This document shows, piece after piece, positions 54,860 through 64,000 of a stretch of DNA of 64,000 bases. Numbering within the stretch: the stretch's first letter is position 1; every line of letters begins with the position of its first letter. The position numbers were made by a program, and so were the translations under genes. The stretch is taken from the NCBI GenBank assembly GCA_028583685.1, contig JAMXIF010000073.1, forward strand, positions 8,697,567 to 8,761,566. Reading direction: 5' to 3'. The notes beneath the pieces were generated by a model that had not been told where the DNA came from, did no database searches, and saw only the letters and a program-made list of their open reading frames with translations. The DNA comes from Petaurus breviceps papuanus. Taxonomy: Eukaryota; Chordata; Mammalia; Diprotodontia; Petauridae.

Positions 54860-55215
54860 GGCTGCCACTCTTAATATCTGAGTCAAAGCAAGAGTTTCTA
54901 CCTCTCTGTCTCCATGCCTTTCTCTCTGTCTGCCTGCCTGCCTGTCTGTCTGTCACACTCACACACACACACACACACACACACACCTTCCATCAATTTA
55001 CTCTACCTCTACTCTTCCGCTTCCTCTACTAGTCATCACTAGGACTGATTTTTCCACATGACTCTCATTCTCTTTCTCAAGCCTCCATCACCCTCCTGAT
55101 ACAATCACCTTAAACTATAGGCATTCAGTATACTAAGAATTGAAGTCCTGGCAACTTCAATCAGGCATTCCCTTGAAGTCCAAAGCATCATAGGGAATGT
55201 AGTCCTTTCCCTTGG
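54860..55215 (-). mobile_element. Candidate LTR-like fossil fragment A
   Basis: About 85 bp at 55,130-55,215 match, inverted, 59,018-59,097. The rest of the segment (with a CA microsatellite) has the look of a marsupial LTR in antisense. There is no internal retroviral part, and it is decayed. The family is not assigned. Confidence 0.3.
54920..54987. repeat. CTGC/CTGT and (CA)n microsatellite
   Basis: Compound simple repeat. Confidence 0.85.
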
Positions 55216-55381
55216 CATGTCCTTATTATATTTGCAAAATTTTGAAATATACTAACACTCTCCTGTTTCTTCTGAAACTGAAAAGAAAGGTATCTTGTTC
55301 TAGCTATCACCTCACAGAAAGGGAAATTAATGTGCCTCCTTTGGCTAATCTGTATCATGACAGACTGATGAAAAGTGAAGC

Positions 55382-55468
55382 AAGGGGTCAAGATGGCAGA
55401 GTAAAAGCAGGGACTGGCTTGAGCTCTCCCCCAAACCCCTCCAAATACTTGTAAAAAATGACTCTGAA
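55382..55468 (+). mobile_element. L1 5' end, outer element, left arm
   Basis: Starts 'aaggggtcaagatggcagag', the usual L1 start with a CAAGATGGC (YY1-type) motif at 55389-55397, and runs 87 bp until another L1 is inserted. It continues at 57,284. Confidence 0.8.
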
Positions 55469-57269
55469 ATATCAATAGCTCATGGCTGGGTTGAGCTAAT
55501 ATAATAAAAATGACAATTTTATCTAAATTAAATTATATATTTAGTGCCATACCAATTAATTTACCAAAAAACTACTTTATATAGCTAGAAAAAATAGTAA
55601 CAAAATTCATTTGAAAGAATAAATGGTCCAGAATATCAAGGGAATTAATGAAAAGAAATGCTAGGGAAGGTGGACTAGCTATACCAGATTTCATTCTGTA
55701 TTATAAAGCAGCAGTTATCAAGACTACTCGGTACTGGCTGAGGAATAGAGGAGTGGATCAATGGAATAGATTAGGCACAGGAGATTCAGAAGTCAACGAC
55801 TATAGTAATGTATTGTTTGATAAACCTCCAGACCCTGGTTTTTGGGATAAGAACTCACTATTTGACAAAAACTGCTGGGAAAACTGGAATGTAGTATGGC
55901 AGAAACTGGGCATAGACCATTATCTAACACCATATACCAAAATCAAGTCTAAATTGGTGCATGATCTAGGTATAAAGGTTGATACTGTAAGCAGTCTCCT
56001 AAAACAAGGAATAGTTTACCTATCAGACTTGTGGAGAGGGAAAGACTTTATGACTAAACAAGAATTAGAGAACATTATAAAATGTAAAATGGATAATTTT
56101 GACTACATGAAATTGTAAAGCTTCTGTACAAACAAAGCCAATGTAACCAAGATTAAGAGGGAGGTGGGAAATTGGGAAAGAATCTTTACAACCTATGTCT
56201 CTGACAAAGGACTCATTTCTAAAATATACAGAGAATTGAGTCAAATTTATAAGAATATAAGTCATTCCCCAATTGATAAATGGTCAAAGGATATGAACAG
56301 GCAGTTTTCAGAGAAAGAAATTAAAGCTATCTATAAGCACATGAAGAAATGCTCTAATTCACTATTGATTAGAGAAATGCAAATCAAAGCAACTCCGAGG
56401 TACCACATCTCACCTAAGATGTGGCTAAGATGACAAAACAGGAAAATGACAAATGCTGGAGAGGATGTGGGCAAATTGGAACACTAATGCATTGCTGGTG
56501 GAGTTGTGAACTGATCCAGCCTTTCTGGAGAGCAATATGGAATTATGCCCAAAGGGCTATAAATACTTTCATACCCTTTGATCCAGCAATACCACTCCTA
56601 GAGTTATATCCCAAAGAGATCATACAAATGAGAGAAAGACCCATATGTACAAAAATGTTTATAGCAGCTCTTTTTGTGGTAGCAAAGAATTGGAAATTAA
56701 GGGGGTGCCCATCAATGGGGGAATGGCTGAACAAATTGTGGTATATGCATGTTATGGAATACTATTGTGCTATAAGAAACGAGGAGCAGACGGTCTTCAT
56801 ATTTACCTGGAGAGGCTTAAAAGAACTGATGCTGAGTGAGAAGAGTAGAACCAGGAGACATTTGTACACAATTACAGACACAATGTATGTGTGATGACCA
56901 ACTTTGATAGACTGGACTCTTCTCAGCAATGCAGTGATATAAGACAATCCCAAAAGACTCATGATGGAGAGAAATATGTGCATCCAGAGAAAGAACTAGA
57001 AAGAACTAAGTTTATATGCAGGTGGAAGCAAAATACCTGATCTTTTTCCTTCTCTTATTTGGTTTTATGTCCTCTTTACCATTTTTCATTCCAGCTGGTA
57101 CAATCCGTCCTTATAACCTGACTAATGTATAATGTGAAAGTATTTACAGATCCTATACTTGACTATAAGCCACCATGGGGGTTCGGGGAGGGAGGGGTCA
57201 AAATGTGAAACTCAAGGAATTGTGGAATTGAATCCTGTAAACTAAAAGAAACAAACAAATTAATTTTTT
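55469..57269 (+). mobile_element. 5'-truncated L1 inserted inside an L1
   Basis: L1 ORF2 C-terminal half and 3' UTR. A frame at 55648-56118 reads GLAIPDFILYYKAAVIKT, CWENWNVVW and DHYLTPYTKIKSKLV, close to the ORF2 C-terminal segment of other L1s. Further frames follow at 56164-56433 and 56421-56894 (MEYYCAIRNEE, LKELMLSEKSRTRR), broken by at least two stops or shifts. A perfect 14-bp target-site duplication AAAATGACTCTGAA lies at 55455-55468 and 57270-57283. The tail is A-rich but not pure poly-A. Confidence 0.9.
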
Positions 57270-57283
57270 AAAATGACTCTGAA

Positions 57284-58735
57284 CAAATTCTAGAGAAGCA
57301 GAACTTACAAAATGACAGAGTGAAACACATTTTGAGCCCAAGACAACCTGGAAGGTCAACAGGAAAGGTCCATTGTACCAGGTTGGGAGAGGAGCCTGGT
57401 CCAGTGCAAAACATGCCAGCATAGATCAGGCCCCAGTAAACCCAGAGCAGACCTCAGAGGACTGAATCACTGGCGGCTTTGGCAGTTTCCATACTTCTCA
57501 ACCCACAAATGCCAAAGACAACTTAGAAGGTCAATAGGAAAGATCTGTCGGACCTGAGTGAGAGAGGAGAGTGGTCCAGCCCCAGTCCCTAGGCAATGGC
57601 AGCAGTGGTAGAGGCTGCTTCTGGAGCTCTCAACCCACAGACAATGGGGGATTGAGCAGTTGATCGTAGAGGGGTTTCAGGGATCACTTTGCTGGTACTG
57701 AGGCAGGATTCTCTTGCTTTGTCCATGCATGGATCTTGTTTGTAGTCATGGGTAGTGGTACTGGGAGGAGGAGCTCTGGTGTGGCAGAGCTCATGATGGT
57801 GGTGGAGAAAGAATCCTTCTCACAGTTCCAAGGCAGAAAAGAGGGCTTGTGGTCACTCATAGACCAGAGCACAGATCAGAAGAGGAATAAATACCTCTCT
57901 TCTTTGATCAAACCACTTTGGAAGAACTGAAAATTTAAAGGTCCCTAGAAATATCTCAGAAAACAGCTGCACAAAATCCCTGAAGCTTGGGACAGTATGC
58001 CCTCCACATTGGAAGCAGAGCCCTACCTTAACAAAGCGTTAAAAAGCCAAATAATTGGCTGGGAAACTGAGGAAACAGTGGAAAAGCCCTCAGACTATAG
58101 AATCTTACTTTGGTAACAAAGAAGATCAAAACATAAAACCAGAAGACAACAAAGTCAAATCTCCAATATCCAAAACCTCCAAGAAAAACATGAATTGGTC
58201 TCAGACCATGGAAGAGCTCAAAAAGGATTTTGAAAATCAAGTAAGAGAAGTAGAGGAAAAATTGGAAAGAGAAATAAGAGTGATGCAAGAAAATCATGAA
58301 AAATGAGTCAACACCTTGCTAAAGGAGACCCAAAGAAATAGTGAAGAAAATAACACTTTAAAATAGACTAACTTGGGGTGGCTAGGTGGTACAGTGAATA
58401 GAGCACTAGCCCTGGAGTCAGGAGGACCTGAGTTCAAATACAACCTTGGACACTTGACACACTTACTAGCTGTGTGACTTTGGGCAAGTCACTTAACCCC
58501 AATTACCCTCCAAGAAGCAAAAAAAAAAAAATAGACTATCCCAAATGGCAAAAGAGGTCCAAAAAGCCTGATATGAGGAGAAGAATACCTTAAAAAGTAG
58601 AATTGGCCAAATGGAAAAGGAGGTCCAAAAGCTCAGTGAAGAAAATAATTCCTTCAAAATTAGAATGAAGCAAATGGAAGCTAATGACTCTATGAGAAAT
58701 CAAGAGAAACGAATACAAGATATCCCTCTTATTAT
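57284..58735 (+). mobile_element. L1 outer element, right arm: 5' UTR and partial ORF1
   Basis: Continues the 5' UTR, then ORF1 from 58,055 (MAGKLRKQWKSPQTIESYFG, coiled-coil start EELKKDFENQVREVEEKLE). The ORF1 frame is broken after 83 codons, has a SINE A inserted at 58,371, and the recognisable element stops near 58,735. ORF2 is not present. Confidence 0.8.
58371..58528 (+). repeat. Marsupial SINE type A
   Basis: Sense copy: 'gtggctaggtggtacagtg', 'gaggacctgagttcaaat', 'cacttaaccccaattacc', poly-A. Perfect 10-bp target-site duplication AAATAGACTA at 58361-58370 and 58529-58538. Confidence 0.95.
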
Positions 58736-58984
58736 CATTTGTTGATTATAAAAAAAATCATTCTATTCAGTAAAGGAAAATACCATCTTAAATGCTTTCT
58801 TCCAATAAGGTATATCCTAAACATACAGCAAAATTATGCAAAATTCATTGAAAGGTAACAATAGAGGTAACTTTATTTTACTTACCTCTGATCATTTATA
58901 TTAGATGAAGAATAAAACCAGGAGATAAATGCTTGCCCAAAATATTCATCACAGTCATAATCTAGTGGTAAGACTAACTCAAAA

Positions 58985-59170
58985 GGATTCCCTATATATG
59001 ATGAGGTCCTCCAGGTGCTAAGGAAAAGGACTACCTTTCCTATGATGCTCTGGACCTCAAGGGCAGGCCTGATTGAAGTTTCCAGGACTTTAATTCTTAG
59101 GAGTCTGTATGTCTATAGTAACTCTATATCACTTCCTGGTTGAGAGCCATGGACAGATAAAAGAGGCTTT
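58985..59170 (+). mobile_element. Candidate LTR-like fossil fragment B
   Basis: Contains the segment matching 55,130-55,215 in opposite orientation ('cctatgatgctctggacctc', 'gcctgattgaagttt') and ends with a TATA-like 'gacagataaaagagg', as in an LTR promoter. Incomplete and old. The family is not assigned. Confidence 0.3.
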
Positions 59171-59194
59171 TTTCTTTTTAATTTAATTTTCTTT

Positions 59195-59364
59195 TTTCTT
59201 TCTTTTTTTTTTTTTTAAAGCAATCGAGGTTAAGTAACTTGCTCAAGGTTACACGGCCAGTTATTTCTGGGTATGGTGCTAAGTATCTGAGCCAGGATTT
59301 GATCCCCAGGTCATCCCAACACTGGAGCTGGTGCTCTTACTCACTGTGCTACCTGGCCGCCCCT
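59195..59364 (-). repeat. Marsupial SINE type B
   Basis: Antisense copy: 'gaggttaagtaacttgctc', 'cacggccagttatttctgg', 'gtgctacctggccgccc'. Target-site duplication TTTAATTTTCTTT at 59182-59194 and 59365-59377. Confidence 0.9.
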
Positions 59365-59457
59365 TTTAATTTTCTTTATTTTCTTTTTTTGTTCATTTTA
59401 AGTTCCAAAATGACTCTCTCCATCACTCTCCTTCCCACATTAGAGAAGGCCACTATT

Positions 59458-59459
59458 TG

Positions 59460-59513
<54 letters not shown>
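59458..59513. repeat. (TG)n microsatellite
   Basis: About 27 uninterrupted TG units within the antisense L1 3' UTR. Confidence 0.95.
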
Positions 59514-59517
<4 letters not shown>

Positions 59518-61491
59518 CTATGCATACTTTTATTTATCAGTTCTTCCTCTGGAGGTGGAGCATTTTTCTTCATAGGTCTTTTGTAGTTGATTTGAGTATT
59601 TAAAATACCCAGAATAATTTAGCCGTTCACAGTTATTCTTCAAACAATGTTGCTGTTGCTGTATACAACATTCTCTTGGTTCTGCTCATTGCACTTTGAA
59701 TTATTTCATGCAAGTCTTTTCATGGTTTTTTTTTCTAAAATCAGCTTGCTTCTTTCTTACAGCACAGTAGTATTTTATCACAGTCATATACAACAACTTG
59801 TTTTGTCATTCCCCAATTGATGGGCATCCCTTCAATTTTCTAGTTCTTTGCTATCAAAAACAGAGCTGCTACAAATATTTTAGAACTTATAGGTTATTTT
59901 CCTTTATCCCTTGATCACCTTGGGAAACATACCTAATAGTGGTATTGCTGGGTCAAAGGATATACACAGTTTTAGAAATCTTAATTCCAGATTGCTTTCT
60001 GAAATGGTTAGATCAATTCACAGTTCCCCCAACAGTGTATTAGTGTCCCAATTTTTCCACATCTCCTCTAACATTTTCATTTTCCCCTTCTACCATTTTA
60101 CTCTCTCTGATAGGTGTGAGATGTTATCTCAAAGTTATTTTAATTTGCATTTCTCTAATCATTAGTGATTCAGAGTATTTTTTCATTTGACTCTATATAG
60201 TTTTGATTTCTTCATCTAAAAAGTGCCTGCTCATTTACTTTAACCATTTATCAACTGGAGAATGACTTATATTCTTATAAATTTGACAAAGTTCTCTATA
60301 TATTTGAGATATGAGACCTTTATCTGAGAAACTATCTATAAAAATTTTCTCCCAATATCCTGCTTTTCTTCTAATCTTAGATATATTGGTTTTATTTGTA
60401 CAAAACCTTTTTAATCTAATGTAATCAAAATCATTTTATATCTTACAATGTTCTCTATCTCTTGTTTATTTATAAATTCTTTCCAATCCATAAGTCTCAT
60501 ATCAAGGTAACATGCTCCATGTTCTTCTACTTTACTTATGAGTATCTCCCTTTAGATCTAGGTCATGTACCCATTGTGACCTTATCTTGGTAGATAGTAT
60601 CAGATATTGGTCTATGCCCAATTTCTACCAGACTGATTTCCAGTTTTCCCAACAGTTTTTACCAAATAGTGAATTCTTATTACAAAAGTTTAAATCTTTA
60701 CATTTGTCATACACAAGGTTGCTATAATCATTTACCTGACAGTTTTGATAATTACTGCCTTATAATATAGTTTAAGGTCTGGTACTGCTAAACTTTCTTC
60801 CTTTATATTTTTTCATCACTTCCTTTGTTATTCTTGACCATTTGTTCTTCCAAATGAATTTTGTTACTATTTTTTTTCTAGCTCAATATTTTTGTAAAAC
60901 TACCATGTATTTCTGAGAAAAGGTGTATTCCTTTCTATTCCCATTCCATTTTCTCCAGATAGCTATCAGATATCTATCCAGATATATAGCGTATCTAAGA
61001 TTCTGTTCATTTCCTAGACTTCTTTATTATTTGGGGGTTTTTTTTGTTAGATTTATCTAGTTCTGAGAGGGAAAGTTTGAAGTCTACCACTATTATAATT
61101 TTGCTGTCTGTTTCTACCTGTGATTCTTTTATCTTTTCCTTTAAAAATTTGGATGCAATAGCATTTGCTTTACTATTAATATTAATTTTTTATCTATGGT
61201 ACCTTTTGTTATAATGTAGTTTCCCTATTTACCCCTTTTTATTAAATGCATTTTAGCTTTAACTTTGAGATCATAATGCTTTTCCTGTCAGTTTAAGCAT
61301 AAAAAATTTTAGTTATCCCTTTATTTTTACTCTATGTACATCTCTGATTTTAAAATGTGTTTTGTGTAAACAACATATTGTTGGTTTCTGTTTTAAAATC
61401 CATTCTGCTTTCTGTTTTACAGGTCAGTTTATCCCATTCACATTCAAAGTTATAATTTCTAGTATTTCCCTGCATCCTATTTTTCTCCACT

Positions 61492-61493
<2 letters not shown>

Positions 61494-61526
<33 letters not shown>
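61494..61526. repeat. (TC)n microsatellite
   Basis: About 15 TC units in the antisense L1. Confidence 0.9.
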
Positions 61527-61530
<4 letters not shown>

Positions 61531-61952
61531 TGTCTATTTTTTTCTGACCACTGTCTCCCTAATCCACATCCCTTCTAAGAATCCTTTATTTATTCTCTTT
61601 TCTTGCCCTTCTATTCCTTAATGTACCCACCCTTGTAAGCATCCCTCCCTTTCCTCCCTTTCCTCCCAGCCCTTAACCCTTGATCTGCCCTTCTAAGAGT
61701 CTGTCCCTTATTCTATCCCCTTGCCCGTCTATTTCTCTGTAAGTTAAGAGTTTTATATCCTTACAGATGTATATGTAAGTGCCTCTTTATGAGATAATTG
61801 TTCCATTTTACCTCTCCCTACCCAATTTTATTTTTTTTAGGATCATCCCATCATGCTCAACTTAACCGAGGTCTTCTATGTATGCTCTTTCAAACTACTG
61901 TAGTAATGATAACATTAAACAATTGTTTAACAATTTAACAAATGAAACAATT

Positions 61953-63175
61953 TGGGTGGAGTCAAGAGGGCAGAGTAGAAGCAGGACCTCCCTGTTGCTC
62001 CAGCTGCCACCTTCCCCAATCCATGTAAAAGGGGGACTCTGAACAACCTTTGGAGCTGCAGAACCCACAAAATGACACAGAGACGCTAACCTTCCACTGA
62101 GGACAGCCTGACAGGCCAGCAGGAATTGGCCAGCACAGTGCTCTGGGAGCTGAGGGCCAAGGCTTTGACACCAGGGCGGGCCTGACCAGCCGCCGGCCAG
62201 AGGGACTCCAGATCAGCAGCAGCTATGGCCATTTCCAGGATTATCAACACATAGATGCAAAGGACAAAGTGAGAGGTCAGTGCAGTCTGGACTTTGGGAC
62301 CCAGTAAGTGGGAGTGCATTGCTTTTGCCCCCAGCGCAAGAGGCCGCTGAGACACCAGCACAACCAGCCAGTGCCACATGGCAGCTTCATCTCCTGGCCT
62401 GCAGAGTGTAGGGGAACCAAGCACCAGTCGGAGCGGTAATTGCTCTTGCTTTAACCTTCTTGGATCTGGATTGCAGTCTAGGGTGGAGGTCCTGGGGTGT
62501 GTGTCCAGCTTGCCAGAGCGTATGGAGGCCTCAGAGAGGGCACCCATCTAATACGTCCGGCAGCTGAGAATACCCCAGCATTTGGGACAAAAGCTCCCCT
62601 ATCTGGTGGCAGAGTCCTACTGTGGCAAAAAGCCCAGGGGTCAAGTGACTGAGGGGTGACATGACCCTGCAAAGGAAACAAAGCAGACAGAAGATTCCAA
62701 CATTAGACTCCTATTTTGGGGACAAAAAGGAGCAAAGCATGGAACAGGAGGAAGACAGTGAAGTCAGAACTCCTGCACCAAAAGCTTCAAAGGAAAATAC
62801 GAGCTGGTTACAGGCCATAGAGGACCTTAAGAAGCAGATAAGAGAAGTGGAGGAAAAATTGGGAGGAGAAATGAGAACAATGCAAGAAAATTACAAAATG
62901 AGAGTCAACAGCTTGACTGAGGAAAATCACACCTTAAAAAACAGCCTAACTCAAATGGCAAAAGAGGCTCAAAAAGTCAATGAGGAGAAGAATGCCTTAA
63001 AAAGTCAAATTTGCTAGATGGAAAAAGAATCTCAAAAGCTCACTGAGGAGAATCATTGCTTCAGAATTAGATTGGAGCATATGGAAGCTAATGACTTTAT
63101 GAGAAATCAAGATGCTGTTAAACAGGTCCAAACAAATGAAAGAATAGAAGGCAATGTGAAATATCTCATGGGAAA
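61953..63175 (+). mobile_element. L1 5' UTR and partial ORF1, related to the 48-51 kb element
   Basis: Starts 'gggtggagtcaagagggc' and follows the 5' UTR of the 48-51 kb element closely, with about 38 extra bases near 62,343-62,385. ORF1 begins at 62,661 (MTLQRKQSRQKIPTLDSYFG), has one in-frame stop after 118 codons, resumes as KESQKLTEENHCFRI, and breaks off at NVKYLMGK (63,175). The rest is missing. Confidence 0.85.
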
Positions 63176-63265
63176 ACCCAGATTTGAACTCAGGTCCTCC
63201 TGACTCCAAGGCCAGTGCTCTATGCAAAACAGTAACATAGTAGATATATTGTAAAAGACTGACAG
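63176..63265. repeat. Patchwork junction: SINE A scrap plus antisense L1 3' UTR scrap
   Basis: About 50 bp of antisense SINE A ('gatttgaactcaggtcctcc') joins directly to ORF1 on its left. On its right is 'gcaaaacagtaacatagtag', the L1 3' UTR in the opposite orientation to ORF1; the same text occurs at 48,449-48,490. Confidence 0.65.
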
Positions 63266-64000
63266 AGTTTCTATCTATGGTCAAGTTCTTTCTCTTACTC
63301 ATTTTTTTTAGGTGGCTTATTTCTTGGCTATTAACTTGGGCTGTTAAAGTTGGGCTATAGTCCTAAGATGTTGGGGATAATGTCTCAAGGTTTTTTCATC
63401 CTGTTGTTTTCTGAGCTCTATTCAGGTACTCCTGGATAAGACCTCAGGTACTCCTCTCCAGCTATCAGGGCCCCCAGCAACACTATCAGGTCAAATGCTC
63501 TTACTTTCTGGGCTTCCTCCCATGGCTGCAAGCTTTAGCTCACCCCTTTGCTCTGGAACTAAAACCAGAGACTCAGCTCTCCTGTGAGTGACCACAGCCA
63601 GCAGGGTCCCCACCCTTCTTCTACCACACTCACTGGCTATGCTTACTCCTCTTAGTCCCCAGCCACAGCCTAGGATCAGCTCTGGTCGGCACACCTGGGC
63701 CTCAAGTCCAGGGCCAGTGGAGGGCCCTGAAGGCTTTTCCATGATCAGCCATCTGACCCGAATATTTTACCTGGAGTGAAAGTTCCTGAACCAAAGGCTG
63801 ATGCCTACACAGTTGCCCTCAGGGATTGTTTGTTCCTTCAGAAGTATCTGCACTTCCATCAGGCCAGCATGGCCCCAGGAGGCCAGGTCTTTCCTAAGGT
63901 CCTCCCTAGTTGTCTTAGGCTGGAACATAAAAGAATTTTTCCTAACTACCCATTGTGATAGTAATGGCAATTAAAGATTCCCCTGTATTGGCTTGGTTTT
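63266..64000. other. Unassigned, higher G+C
   Basis: About 700 bp, richer in G+C and C-runs than its surroundings. Frames of 60-83 codons on both strands show no domain. It might be part of an unrecognised long repeat or LTR that continues beyond the window. Confidence 0.3.

Larger units (their letters stand above)
59378..61950 (-). mobile_element. Long degraded L1, antisense, with internal deletion
   Basis: Landmarks from the 3' end: 'cttttgtagttgatttgag', 'ccccaattgatgggcatcc', 'gagacctttatctgagaaac', 'ccagttttcccaacagttt', 'tccaaatgaattttgttac' (60,855). It then jumps to text of the ORF2 5' half ('gttagatttatctagttctg', 'tgtaaacaacatattgttgg') and inter-ORF text near 61.6-61.9 kb. About the middle of ORF2 is missing at about 60,890. 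No intact frame. Confidence 0.7.

Noticed and set aside
55648-56894. 156- and 157-codon frames as host genes
   Set aside because: They are L1 ORF2 C-terminal text inside a truncated L1 with target-site duplication.
61905-61955. Palindromic 'aaacaattgttt' cluster as a replication or binding site
   Set aside because: Short AT-rich palindromes are common here and nothing else supports a function.
61953-63017. Complete L1 ORF1 gene at 62,661
   Set aside because: It has an in-frame stop after 118 codons and breaks off at 63,175, so it is a dead partial copy.
63491-63958. Frames of 60-83 codons in the right-end GC-richer block as exons of an upstream gene
   Set aside because: No recognised domain, no paired splice sites that keep a frame, and overlapping frames on both strands.
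1-64000. CRISPR array, operons, tRNA/rRNA genes
   Set aside because: Simple repeats and SINEs lack CRISPR spacing, and the window is vertebrate nuclear DNA. tRNA-like text belongs to SINE heads with decayed arms.

Overview
This window looks like nuclear DNA from a marsupial. The evidence is two abundant tRNA-headed SINE families and L1 elements of the kind I associate with metatherian genomes, layered over old mammalian L2, CR1/L3-like and MIR repeats. The species cannot be named from the sequence. I recognise one host protein-coding gene; almost everything else is interspersed repeat. Repeat names come from recognition without a database search, and most repeat edges are good to about 10-20 bp, except where target-site duplications fix them.

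Left flank (1-13.1 kb): L2 pieces, one interrupted by an Illumina-adapter-like artefact at 213-232; a CR1/L3 fragment; and a very old antisense L1 (about 4.5-11.9 kb) broken up by younger insertions, including an adjacent SINE-A/SINE-B pair. No gene is visible here.

Gene (13.15-30.2 kb, minus strand): CHAMP1, a zinc-finger protein of spindles, kinetochores and heterochromatin. Its whole coding sequence lies in one terminal exon (13,390-16,248). That exon has a clear splice acceptor at 16,303/16,304, an intron of about 13.5 kb, and a CpG-island promoter at about 29.8-30.5 kb with GC boxes, a CCAAT box and candidate first-exon donors. Against the human protein as I remember it (about 812 residues), this 952-residue copy has an enlarged SPE repeat block and a 20-proline run near its C-terminus. 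The intron holds old L2/L3/MIR pieces, two short L1 3' ends and a 392-bp DNA-transposon MITE with perfect terminal inverted repeats, but no young SINE.

Right flank (30.5-64 kb): a repeat graveyard containing many SINEs with good target-site duplications and several L1 copies that record insertion history. These include an L1 inserted inside another L1 (55.4-58.7 kb), a 5'-inverted (twin-primed) L1 (43.85-45.25 kb), a SINE nested at the tail of an L1 (36.75-37.41 kb), and a nearly intact L1 derivative carrying an open ORF1 but no ORF2 (48,033-51,011). A few stretches are weak candidates for old retroviral LTRs. No second host gene is recognisable upstream of the CHAMP1 promoter in this window.

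I found no evidence of a new multi-gene system. The observations most worth a second look are the adapter artefact, the marsupial-side changes in CHAMP1, the ORF1-only L1 derivative, and the absence of young SINEs across CHAMP1.
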